From assembly GCA_963924555.1 (NCBI GenBank), contig OZ004591.1:5022001-5086000 (forward strand): a stretch of 64,000 bases of DNA, in the 5' to 3' direction. Source of the DNA: Crambe crambe. Lineage: Eukaryota > Porifera > Demospongiae > Poecilosclerida > Crambeidae. Positions 44,480 through 55,200 of the stretch are shown one piece after another (position 1 is the stretch's first letter; the number at the start of each line of letters is the position of its first letter). Under the pieces are notes generated by a model, which saw nothing but the letters and a program-made list of their open reading frames with translations, ran no database searches and was not told where the DNA came from. The position numbers and the translations under genes are program-made.

Positions 44480-44625
44480 CTATGATTAGCTATTGCAGTA
44501 GCAAAAAAGAGGCTGTATTCTGATACTTTAAGTTTAAAAGACTTGTCTTCTGGATCCCCAAGGGCCCCTTTCAAGGATTGTACCATCTTCGCTGGTGAAG
44601 AAAGTTGCTGTGGAAGATTGTCCAT
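44480..44625 (-). other. short segment conserved with 17725-17826
   Basis: The minus strand is open from ATG at 44625: MDNLPQQLSSPAKMVQSLKG, then VSEYSLFFATA. The first 20 residues are shared with the other locus. It is not recognised and could be shared duplicated DNA rather than a gene. Confidence 0.25.
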
Positions 44626-44639
44626 CAGGCAGAAAGCAT

Positions 44640-45796
44640 AGATTGATTGTATGCTAAGTATGAATCATGTACTGGCTTCTACTGTGAATGAGCTAGTCAT
44701 AGGCACAACTTTTACTTCTAGCACAGGCACCCATCACTTTATGCTTAGCTGCATGTACCAAGCATCCACGAAAATTTAACCATTTCTCCCAAACACACTC
44801 CTCGAAAATAACCTGCTAGCTATAAGATATCCACTATGATAAAATGATGCAGAAATCTATCAAGCAATTACAATTGTACTACAGTGGTGGGTGACATCAA
44901 AGATACTGCCTGTAGTATAACACAGGAAGTAGTTAGAATTCAATTAGATGACATCATATTCACCAGAGTGTGACTATAGTTATGGGACATAATGAACTAG
45001 CCATGCATCATATCTGCCAGAGCATTCTGAAATACCTACTTCATTAGTGTGCTACTATGTTGGCATCTCACCATTTTAGTCAGGTCAAGGGTGTACACAT
45101 CATTGGTTTGCTTTAGTCTAGATAGGGTCCCCCCAAACATCACAGCTGTATTCTCGTTTATCTTTGTTAGTGTGAAGTCAGCACAGGGAGGGGGTCTTGT
45201 TCCAGTGACAGTGGGGGAGGACCATGTCCCTGAGGGTATTGGGGGAAGTAAGAGTCAGATGATTAAAGATTGTGCAATCCTGTGAAGGTGTAAGTCTACA
45301 TGTATGTGATATTATGTGCTGCATGTACATGTGATACAAAGTTCTGTATAGTATACAAACATACATAGTATATATAAGAATTATTTTTTTACTCCATACT
45401 GTCATCTCCAGCTCAGATAATATTACACATTAAATGAGGGGAAAAGGTCATTAGTTATGTGAATTTTGGTCAGAGACGGCCACAGAGAGTCAAATGAAAA
45501 TGACATCCAGACTGTTATTACGAGCCCCGCACAAATTCCATATAATTGTCACACTCACTCAACACTGAGCCATAAATATGAATCCAAAATCTCGTAAAAT
45601 GCACTTTAGGATAATTCACATTATGTTACTATATGGCATGTGCATGTACTATAATTGCTCATGTTCCAGTGTCACCCTATGACTTATTCCCCATAGTGAT
45701 CATATCAATAATGGTTACATTATTCTTGGCAGCAACAGACTTGATATCATGAATAAGGGCTGGTGGGTGAAAAATGAAAACCTTTAAACATGCGGT

Positions 45797-45837
<41 letters not shown>

Positions 45838-46057
45838 ACATAGACAGAAAGAGCACAAAATAATGCTCAAGTCAGGTCATTCATGATTGCTTTTGACCTA
45901 TGAACTTGACCGTTCATTATTATCATGCTATCATGCAAAAAATTAACAGTGAAATTTATCAGCATTTGGCCAACAAGAACTTTGCTCTATACAGTATGAC
46001 ATAACCATTCCCACATTTTAATTTAAGTAGACTGGTGTGCACACACTAGCTTCACCC
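44640..46057. other. intergenic; CT microsatellite
   Basis: A (CT)n run occupies 45800-45833. The plus-strand stretch 45049-45285 (GGGLVPVTVGEDHVPEGIG) was examined as a WD exon and not accepted. Bases around 45475-45500 (gacggccacagagagt) match 17860-17880 of the other PAAF1-like locus. Confidence 0.4.
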
Positions 46058-46554
46058 CTAACATTCTCCCTCACCTTCTTTAATGTTAAAGCTGTGCAAC
46101 TCGTTGGTCCATCCTCGGCCATCAGTGAAGTAATAATTCACCATAAACTTAGATCCTGGCTGGATGGGACCAGATGGGATCCCATAACCACCAAACATTA
46201 GGATTTCTTCATTGTGAGTGATCATCGCACAGTTTATCTTTTTCATCGGTCTATCAGTGTCATTTTCCTTTAGTTTAGTCCAGATGGAGGTATCCCATTT
46301 GTGTAAGGAGCCTTGAAATCTGTACCGTTGGATCCTCCGTATACATAGACATCATTAGAGAGAGCAGTACTCGTACCAATATATATTCCAAGTGGAGGAG
46401 ATCCATCTGCATGAAAAAAACTCCAAGTTTCATCATAAATATTGAAAGTGTTAACTGTTGATTTCAATTCATCCTTAAATCCTCCAAACATAAAGAGCTT
46501 TCCTTCTACGAGGGAAGAGAAGTGACCATAGCTAGGGAGAGGCTCATATGCCAT
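46058..46554 (-). pseudogene. kelch-repeat exon with an apparent 1-nt frameshift
   Basis: From ATG at 46554 the minus strand reads GHFSSLVEGKLFMFGGF, then TFNIYDETWSFFHADGSPP and DVYVYGGSNGTDFK; after a frame change near 46310 it reads WDTSIWTKLKEND, then NEEILMFGGYGIP and RGWTNELHSFNIKE. These are kelch blades (hydrophobic-GG, then Tyr and Trp spaced behind). It ends at a donor-like AAG|GTGAGG (about 46069/46068). No downstream kelch exon was found. A single base error would restore the frame, so it may be a live first exon or a fragment. Confidence 0.65.
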
Positions 46555-46641
46555 TACGGCATAATTATAGCTGTGGACGACGAATTTCGTACTACTATAC
46601 AGGGGTACGGCCCGGCGCTCTGGCCTGGCACTGCTTCACAT

Positions 46642-46679
46642 CATAGATATACTAGACTACGTAGTCTAGTATATCTATG
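46642..46679. mobile_element. 38-bp perfect palindrome: TIR-only element with 7-bp TSD
   Basis: It consists of 19 bp identical to the end of the 1,129-bp element at 15878 (CATAGATATACTAGACTAC) followed directly by its exact inverse. TTCACAT lies on both sides (46635-46641 and 46680-46686). It is about 90 bp upstream of the kelch start codon. Confidence 0.9.
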
Positions 46680-46955
46680 TTCACATTGACTGTGGGGATT
46701 TACGTATGGAAGCCGAGAAGGGCAATTTTTCACCGATTGAAGTCCCGATCCCGACAACGAAATCCCGACAACGAAATCCCGACAACGAAATCCCGACAAC
46801 GAAATCCCGACAGCCAAATCCCGCCGGCCAGCCCCTCCCGCTCCGCGCGCGCTAGATCGATGGTTTTTTGTTTTTTTTTCCGCTAGATATGGTATACATG
46901 CATGGTGCGCATTAACCAGACCACAGATAATAATACTAGATACTAGCGCCTAGAG

Positions 46956-47012
46956 ATAGCCTCGTCCCCCCAACCCTCTTTAATTAAAAAGGAGGGCCTG
47001 GGGACGAGGCTA
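46956..47012. repeat. hairpin, AGCCTCGTCCCC arms
   Basis: tagcctcgtccccc and ggggacgaggcta flank a 30-bp AT-rich centre (aaccctctttaattaaaaag). A similar arrangement with AGCCTCATACCCAGG is at 49138-49173. Confidence 0.65.
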
Positions 47013-47224
47013 CCTAGAGACAGGTGCCAGTTGACCTTTGACCCCAAGGCTAGTAAAGTTTATTGCGCATGCTCTAGTGAATTTGGCGGGAAAGATGAAG
47101 GCAAAAGTAATGGCTGACAGTAACAAAATTGAAGGCATGTCAACATTCCAAATTAAGATGTGTATGAGTTGCATACATATTATGGCTAGAATAGAGTAGA
47201 TTCCAGGATGTTGCTGTCTTGTAT

Positions 47225-47679
47225 TAGCCTCGCGCCAGGCTCTCAGGAAGGGGGAGGGCTAGGGGGAAGGAAAAGAGAGCCTGGTTGCCACTGTCTGCGC
47301 ATGCGCTGATTTTTTAAGCCGCGAATCACCACGCGCGTGCTATGTTAGTCATAAAACGTCATTTAAACGTGGTTTCGACCACGAGGGTTTGTCGTTTGTA
47401 GTGAACAGCAATAGAAGTGTCCTCATCTTGGGTAACACTACTGTAATGAAGAAGCAGTGGGTGACAATCCTTGTTTCGAGGGCGAAAAGGACAACTGAGC
47501 AGAATACTAGTAGTAGTAGACAATATACTTTGACCTATGACGTTTAGTGTTGCGGACATATACAGGCAAGTATCCGGATTCCGCAAAATCGCGGAAAAAT
47601 CAGCGCATGCGCAGACAGTGGCAACCAGGCTCTCTTTTCCTTCCCCCTCCCCCTTCCTGAGAGCCTGGCGCGAGGCTAG
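47225..47679 (-). mobile_element. MITE copy A, about 455 bp
   Basis: It begins TAGCCTCGCGCCAGGCTCTC and ends with the exact inverse; the inverted ends run for about 80 bp into gcgcatgcgctg. An open frame of 75 codons (47586 down to 47359, with SVTQDEDTSIAVHYKRQTL) is shared with copy B. No clear target duplication was found. Confidence 0.8.
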
Positions 47680-47689
47680 AGGCTAGCTG

Positions 47690-48686
47690 GAGAACTAGAG
47701 AGGAATGTTGCCAGTTGACCTTTGACCCCCATATAATAGTTCTCTATTATGCGCATGCGTATATATCTGCGTCATAATTGTGTGGCTCTATTTACGTAGC
47801 TAGCTAGTAAGTCCTACACAATCCCTGTTAGTATTGATGTTCAAATTTAGATAAGACTCTACTAACTGATCTCCTACTTTTTCCATAGCTGCCCAGCTGT
47901 CTTAGGGAGTGGTCAAGTAAGATTGTCCCACTGATCTCTGATCAGATGTTAGAAAGAGATATCAGTTCCTGCCTGAGAAGAAGTCCTTGCCATCATTACA
48001 GTTCATTCTTCCCTCAAAAATGTTCGTTCTACAATATCTACAGTTCAATCCGTTCCACTAACTACAGTTCGCTCTCTTCCATCACTACAGTTCATTCTTC
48101 ATGCACTACAATTTGCTCTTCCCTCATTACAGTAGAAGAGGTTCCAATATAGAAAAAAGGTATGAAAGTTTGGCGTGCAAGTGTGTGTATGTGCAATTCA
48201 AGTTCAACGCTTGTTGTACTGCAGCAAAAGCACAGTTGACAGTCCACAGGCTTTTACTAGTAGCTAGTGCTGAGTCAGTGTCACTGCGAATCAACTGACT
48301 CAGCTGTAAAAGCAGTTATAAAAGTCTGTAGATTCTACTATAGATAGTGCATATACAGCATTAGCTAGACATGCATGATTATGCTCAAATTTTACCTATT
48401 AGCTATGCCAACATTATGCCAGCATTATGCCAGCAGAATGGAAGTACCGATTATGCCCAAAATTATGCCAGCACGGCATAGTTAATAGCCTCAGGCCTAG
48501 AGTGTGGAGTGTTGCTCATTCTCTCCATAAGTTATACTTAGTGTTAAATCTAATAGAGTTAACAGTGGTCATTATAATTAGCTATTCTGTCTACCATCCA
48601 GGTGTTTTTTGAAGCAGTGGGCTCAAGTCTGGAGTCATTCTTTCGTAACTATACTTGGTACTGCTTTGTTATGTTATATACAAGAC
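47690..48686. other. between the two MITE copies, no gene recognised
   Basis: The only structure seen is a loose repeat of ctacagttc-type motifs (47995-48130: tacagttcattcttccctca, ctacagttcgctctcttcca, ctacagttcattcttc) and a repeat of ttatgccagca near 48415-48475. The segment ccagttgacctttgacccc at 47712 also occurs at 47026. Confidence 0.4.
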
Positions 48687-49134
48687 TAGCCTCGCGCCAG
48701 GCTCTCAGGAAGGGGGAGGGGGAAGGAAAAGAGAGCCTGGTTGCCACTGTCTGCGCATGCGCTTTTTTTTCCGTGATTTTGTGGAATCCGGATACTTGCT
48801 TGTATATGTCCGCAACACTAAACGTCATAGGTCAAAGTATATTGTCTACTACTACTAGTATTCTGCTCAGTTGTCCTTTTCGCCCTCGAAACAAGGATTG
48901 TCACCCACTGCTTCTTCATTGCAGTAGTGTTACCCAAGATGAGGACACTTCTATTGCTGTTCACTACAAACGACAAACCCTCGTGGTCGAAACCACGTTT
49001 AAATGACGTTTTATGACTAACATAGCACGCGCGTGGTGATTCGCGGCTTAAAAAATCAGCGCATGATCAGACAGTGGCAACCAGGCTCTCTTTTCCTTCC
49101 CCCTCCCCCTTCCTGAGAGCCTGGCGCGAGGCTA
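48687..49134 (+). mobile_element. MITE copy B, about 448 bp, inverted relative to copy A
   Basis: It has the same termini and the same interior as copy A in the opposite orientation, with few differences. The shared frame is fused upstream to flanking sequence here (48602-49006). Copies A and B could pair as a 450-bp hairpin. Confidence 0.8.
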
Positions 49135-49374
49135 GCTAGCCTCATACCCAGGATAAGGCCTGGGTACGTGGCTAGTTCTCTACGCGCAAGCGTCCGGATT
49201 CTTAACAGGATTCTTTCTTGGTTGTCGGGATTTGGCTGTCGGGATTTCGTTGTAGGGATTTCGTTGTCGGGATTTCGTTGTCGGGATCGGGACTTCAATC
49301 AGTGAAAAATTGCTTCCATATTTACGCGCGTTAATGCGCATGCGTGTAATTGACTGAGATGTGATGGTGGATGA

Positions 49375-49676
49375 GGTAGATATAGAGTCACTATGCCTGG
49401 TCAAAAGAGTACAGAGAGCTGGAGGAGAGCTATGGCATGTGTTTCACAAATGAGAAATCAGCACTGATTGCAGAGGTGGCAAAGGGGAAGACATGGGCCG
49501 AGCTGTGGGATAGAGTGATCTGGCAAGTCAAGGGGCTAAAAAACCTCAGCAGGGTGTTAAGTTCTCATGGAAGGGGGAGTGAGCCGTGTCCACAGTGTGA
49601 TGTGGGGGACCTGGGGGGGCTCACTGATGGATCACCTGCTAGAAAGTCACAGGGACGAGCTGAAGTTGGGAGATAG
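49375..49676 (+). other. unrecognised coding-like segment
   Basis: One plus frame is open for about 100 codons and reads AWSKEYRELEESYGMCFTNE, then KTWAELWDRVIWQVKGLKNL and SEPCPQCDVGDLGG. The composition looks protein-like and the CPQC pair could bind metal, but I do not recognise the family. It stops at 49676 with no obvious splice donor. It could be a transposon-derived fragment. Confidence 0.3.
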
Positions 49677-49968
49677 CAGACAGACAGGCACAATTGTGAA
49701 CAATTTGAAGGCAGGAAACCTGAACTTTTTGAGCAAGTTTAATTGCATTTACGTGTATTTTGTTGGGTGATACATGAGATTTTGACTTTTTTTTTTTTTT
49801 TTGATTTTTTAATTATTGCCTTCGTTATAGCTAGCTACGAAGACAACAACCAACTAAGTACTAGCTACAAGAAAACTACTAGCTAGCTTCTTCTGCCCAG
49901 AAATGCAGTCATTTTTCGATGGGCTAAGTTAGCCAGAAGCAGTGGTATTTTGGCTACTATTAGCATGT

Positions 49969-50112
49969 GATAGCATGGTTAGCTGTGGTATTTGGGATTA
50001 ATAGCACTTGTAATGCAGTAGCTAAATAACACTCGTCTTCGCCTCGTGCTATTACCCCTGCATTACTTGTACTATTAGCTAATCCCAAATACCACAACTA
50101 ACCATGCTATTA
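49969..50112. repeat. long hairpin with CACTCG / CTCGTG tip
   Basis: The arm atagcatggttagctgtggt to ctaaataacac (49971-50032) pairs with gtgctattaccc to accatgctatta (50046-50112). The tip cactcgtcttcgcctcgtg resembles that of the hairpin at 27302-27421. Confidence 0.75.
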
Positions 50113-50541
50113 CATAGGCTTACAAGTCACAACCACTTTCCTGTATAACACGTTTGTGTGGACATAGCTTTTTATGAATTTGCAGCTGCTGTGTGCTGGT
50201 GGAGGAACAAGTCTGTGATCATCAGAAAATGGAAAGCTGTGGATCTGGATACAGGGTATGTGGGTCACAGGGAAACACAAGGGTACTGATTGCAACTAAA
50301 TATCCTTGACAATATTGGGTCTGTAGCTGCAGAAATAGAGAAGGAAAAAAGTAAAAATTTGCAAAAAAAGTTGTATGTAGCTACTAATACAGTACATGTT
50401 AACTTGTACTTTTTCTTGTACAAATGTACAGCAAATCTGTTTGAACAGTTGCACAAGTTTAGTTCACTACAGCTAGCTATGTAGCTACATGTATCATGAA
50501 AGGAAATTCAATGTGAAGTGTGGTGCACAATTATAAGAGAT

Positions 50542-50759
50542 TCACATAAAGTACTTATGCTGAATTTGAACTGCTAGATTTGGATTTAATTGTTCCACAG
50601 CATCAATGATGGCTTTCCATGTTGGGGGAGGGTTCACTGTTCTCAGCCACATCTTTAGAACCTCGATGAGAGCTTCCTTGTCTCCCTTTTTCTTGAGTGT
50701 GTCCAGTTCTCCTGGATCCAGCTGCAACTGAATGCCAATGAATTCCCATTCACTGGCCA
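50542..50759 (-). CDS. isolated Death domain terminal exon
   Basis: After an acceptor CACTACAG the minus strand reads ASEWEFIGIQLQLDPGELDT, then LKKKGDKEALIEVLKMWLRT, PPPTWKAIIDAVEQL and LAVQIQHKY, then stop at 50542. The pattern of Trp-x-x-Ile-Gly, Leu-Leu-x-Met-Trp-Leu and Thr-Trp-x-x-Ile fits a Death domain, more like vertebrate-type Death domains than the family's own. The acceptor is phase 1, as in the family Death exons. No upstream exon was found in the 13 kb towards the next family array, so its gene is unknown: an alternative last exon of the right gene, or a remnant. Confidence 0.6.
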
Positions 50760-50779
50760 CTGTAGTGTAGATATACAGC

Positions 50780-51324
50780 CAAGGTCACTGTTAGTCTCCG
50801 GCCGTGAAGGGTCTGGCTCGTGAGACTAGGTCACTGTGACTCAAAAGAAGTCAAACACCATTGTGTGTGATTGATGTATCATAATTGTGTCAATGGCAAA
50901 AGTGCAACATTAAATAAACATGACTGTGGAAAGCTTTCCAAACACCATCACCAGCTCTTGACCCATTTTGTCTTGGTCTAGGTCTACTTCTCATTCTCTT
51001 TTTCCATCACCTGCAGTGTAATAATGTAATAGTGAATCCTTTTTTTTTTTTTTTTTGAATGCCTCCATACATACACCTTTGTGTTTTGTCCATTATTCTA
51101 TCATCATAGCTACATGTGTGGGGTGTTACTATGTATATTTATATTGTACATGGTATACATAATGTTCTTCCAGTTTCATCCAGTGTGATGGATGTCATTG
51201 GCTAAAGCTTCGTTCACCATGATTTCTCTATTGTGAATTTAAGGGACTAGAAGCTCCACCACCTTACAGGTATGAACCAAATGATCACTGTAGTAGCTAT
51301 ATGACACTGTTGAGTGTGTATGAC
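50780..51324. other. non-coding between isolated Death exon and duplicated block
   Basis: The stretch holds a T-run (51041-51057) and a fragment like the MPI-intron MITE end (50800-50830). No gene is recognised. Confidence 0.35.
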
Positions 51325-51929
51325 TTTAAAGGTTGCTGTGCAGAGTGAACCAGCTGGTGAGTTGTCACTGTATTGATAGGGGGAAGCTATACAGTAAACC
51401 TTACAAATAATAACCACCATTGGAGAGAGGCACTTAAGCCTTTAGAGTTCAAAAATAACTGTCTAGTTGAATTTTGATCCATTCCAGTTTATTCAGAAGC
51501 TCGTTGTTAGGAAGTTTGACTATAAAGCACAAATCCCCCTAACTCTCGCTATATCTATGCTATTCAGGAGAAGCTGGTACGTAGCTATTCAGTATTCATC
51601 CTGCAAAATTATTGTTCATTGCAGGTAACTATGATGTAATGTGGTGAAGATATTCTTGTGGTCTCTTGAAAGTACTGCAGACCAAGACAGTCATCATGAA
51701 CCATTGTAGAAACCATTGACTTACTGTCAGTCTTATCAATTCATGAAAATTTTATAATCACTGTTACCAAAAAAAAATTTTTTAACAAAAATTCAATTGA
51801 ATGTGCTTTTACATAATGGACTGTCATTGTGATGATACAAAGTGTGAATGCATGGTGAGTGTCAAGTGTATATTTGCTGAGCTTGAGCAGATCTTATCCA
51901 CTGTCCAGCTACAAATTTTGAGCTGTAGA

Positions 51930-52261
51930 TCAAAGGAAATAGGATAAAAATCTGTTAATTCCCATAAGAAGCTGCACAATCTCACCTCCATGATTCCTGG
52001 CTATCTCCTCAAAGAATCCATGGTCAAAACTCCGTACTGCCTCTGCTAACCTCCGCCAGCTTGGTCTTCCATATTTTTGGTGATTGTAGTTCAACTTCAA
52101 CCACTCCGTCAATGCTTCAATTAAGCTATTCTTGCTATCACTGCAATTTTTCTTAATGTCTTCAATTTTACAATTTTTCAGATGCAGTTTGATTGCTAGC
52201 AAGTTCCAATTTGGTGACAAGTCCTCCACTTCATTAAATACATCTTCAAAATCATCAATAC
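51930..52261 (-). CDS. Death domain exon of the right gene
   Basis: It follows acceptor TTTTCAAG and reads LSPNWNLLAIKLHLKNCKIE, then DIKKNCSDSK, LTEWLKLNY, SWRRLAEAVRSF and IARNHGGEIVQLL. The differences from the middle copy cluster in the central helices (RRLCGALK against NSLIEALT). Confidence 0.85.
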
Positions 52262-55200
52262 CTTGAAAAGAAAGGAAGAACTCAGTAACAACAACTCAAT
52301 AATGACAAGTTACACCAAGATATTTGTGTATAGCTAGCAAATCAAACTCACCAAGGATTGTATCGTCTACTTTTGCAAGTATGTTAAGCAGGTAGAAAGA
52401 AGAAAAAAGTGATCAAAAGGGCTCTAGCAAGTTCACTAACATTGTACTTACAAGTCTTTCCTGGAGAGGGAACTTGTGAACCAACCTACAATGAGCAAGA
52501 ATATTTCTGAATTAGGTGTGATAATTATCGTAGGTCTATAATTAACTTACATTAGTTGCTGATGCTGCTGGGGAAGTCCCTGGTTCATTTCCAGAATGTA
52601 ATGATGATTGCATTGGAGGAGGCACTGCATAGTGATACATTATTCATTCTCATGATACCATAGCTATGTATAATTATTGGTGAATCAGCTAGACTTCACA
52701 TACCTTGAAACGATAAAAAAAGCACAAAAATATTTTTTGGCTCCTTTGCCCCAAGAAGCTTGATAGGATGAGTTAAATGAGGACCAGCATTCTCAGAGAG
52801 TCTATACACACAGAGATTGCAGTATGACAGCTGCCTCTTCTTCTGAAATGCATCCACACTGTCCTTTTGAATCTAAAAATCAAAAACATTTGAGTTGATT
52901 ACAATGAAAGAGGATACTGAGAATGGATGTAACAAAGAACTTACCACTGGAACAGTTAAAGGTTGTATTCTCCAGTTATCCTCCACAGTCAAACCAGAAA
53001 TAGGAACGTCAAGTTCAATTTCATTTTCTAGGAAGGTAATTTCCTGATGGATTGTTCTCTGTACAGTCTCCTTGGGAAATTTTTGTGACAATTCCTGCAA
53101 CCGTGCAGTGTGGAGATAAGTACTGACTACATACAGTAAATATAGCGAATTACCTTTGCATGCAGTTCAGAATCCTGAATAATGGTGAATATTACGTCCC
53201 ATTCTTTGCCAGCATCCTTTTGAATATTGAGTAGATATGCTCGGTAGAGATTCTTCTCTTTCCTCTTTCTCACAATAGCATACTTGCAGAAATGCTTAAG
53301 CTCGATGGCTCCAGATTGAGAATGAGCTGCAAATACTCCTTTCTCACACAAGTCAAACTTATAGGGCAGCTTGTCTCCAGTGCTGATGGCAAAACTGAGC
53401 TCTTCAGTATCTTCTTGAGAATCAACAGCAGAGTAGTGTTGTATCTCCATAGTTACTGGCTTAGTGAATGAGTGATGACAGTGAATAGAGTAGACTCCAC
53501 TGACCAATTCAGTAGTGCTGGAAAATTTAAACTGACCACAAAGAGCTGCATTAATTTGAATAGGACACTCAGTAATATCAGGAGGTAAAGCATTCTCTGG
53601 TAAGTGAAGCTTGAAGCCATGGTTTTTCCAAGTAAAGCTTATATCTTCTCCTCTGTAAATGAAGGATGTGGTTCCAACTATATTGACTCCACGTTTGTAG
53701 TCTGTTATGCACAATAAGTATGTTATCTAGCTATCTGCATTGATAATGAGACCCACCTTTCACTGAAGTATCCATAGAAACTGCTGTCAAGCTGGGAAGT
53801 GTGGTCATAGCAGCTTGCTGAGACCCTATATCATTAGGATATTGAGTGAAGTTAGGTCTTTAGTTATCATAAGACTGAACACTTGGGAATGAGGTATAGT
53901 TGCAATAGTAAATGTAGTTATGTGCACACACTAGTCTAGCTAGCTATTTACATTACTCACAGGAAGGAGATGGAACTTGAAGATCACTGCTGGCTCCAAT
54001 CTATAGTGTGTGTGAAGGTACTACTAGGTGAATGTAGTGTGGGGTCCCCAATCTTAGCAACTCACATTAGCAGCTGATGCTATTGGGGAAATCCCTGATT
54101 CATTGCCATGTGATGAAGGGGGTTGCATCAGGGCTGAGAAAGAAGAAGAAGAAGAGTAAATGTTTTTAGCTACTCAACAATTGCTACCATTGTTATGTTA
54201 ACTGTATGATAATACTCACAAGTCTTTCCTGGAGAGGAAACTTGTGGACTAGTGCTGGCTCTCACCTACAAGGATTACAATGTTATCAGTTTATGTGAAT
54301 TAAGTGTGACATCATAAGGTCTTTAATTAACTTACATTGGTTGCCGAAGCTGCTGGGGAAATCACTGATTCATTTGCAGATGATGATGGAAAATGCACTG
54401 GAGGAGACAGTTATCACAATAGTTATAGCTAGGTAGTGGTGAATCAGATAAGACTTTACCATGAGATGAAATGCACAACACAACGTAATTGTAAGGTTTT
54501 TTAGCACCAAGAAGGTCAATGCTATATGTCAGATCAGATCCAGTGGATGCCACACCTCTGTATCGTACTTTCAACTTGCAATGTGAAAACTGCTTATGAA
54601 GTTGATAAGTGTCAACTTGAGACTTGAGAATCTGAAAAGTACATTATGGTAGTGAATCTACTGTAGTAACTGAATGCACTTACAATGGGTGCTGCCAGTG
54701 GCTGAATTTTCCAACCTCCTTCCAAATTGAGGCCTTCTTTGGGAATATTCAACTCTATCTTGTTCTTTTTGAAGGCAACAGGTTGCTCAATCACTCTGTT
54801 TACGGGGTATTCCTCCAGAAGATTCTACGATGAAAAATTATTATGATAATATACATAATTAAAGTTATAGCTAACTCACTTTAGAGTGGATTTCTGTGTC
54901 TGGAGTAATACTGAACATGACTTCCCAATCATAGCTCTGATTTGCCTCATTGAATAGAAGGTAGCCTTTGTATATTGCAGACCGTTTTGACTTTCTTCTC
55001 CTTATGACACCATACTTGCAAAAATGTGGTACTTCAATGGCCCCATATCGACTGTGAATGGGGAAGATCCCATTCTTAAGTGGGTGGAATTGAGAGGGCA
55101 GTTGGTCTCCAGTGTTGACGACAAAGGATAGCTCTTCAGCTTCTTCGAGGGTGTCAGTGGTACTGAAGTGCTCAATTTCCACAGTCACTGACCGAGTGAA

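Larger units (their letters stand above)
46700..49330. mobile_element. composite structure with about 120-bp inverted ends
   Basis: Bases 46700-46830 (tttacgtatggaagc, gattgaagtcccgatcccga, then 14-bp CCCGACAACGAAAT repeats and cagccaaatcccg) are found inverted at 49221-49330. Each end therefore holds a small minisatellite of four or five 14-bp units. Two further inverted-end elements lie inside. No transposase is seen. Confidence 0.7.

Noticed and set aside
45049-45285. Plus-strand frame with GGGLVPVTVGEDHVPEGIG considered as another PAAF1 WD exon
   Set aside because: The WD resemblance is weak, no splice sites fit, and the order relative to the 41028 exon would be wrong.
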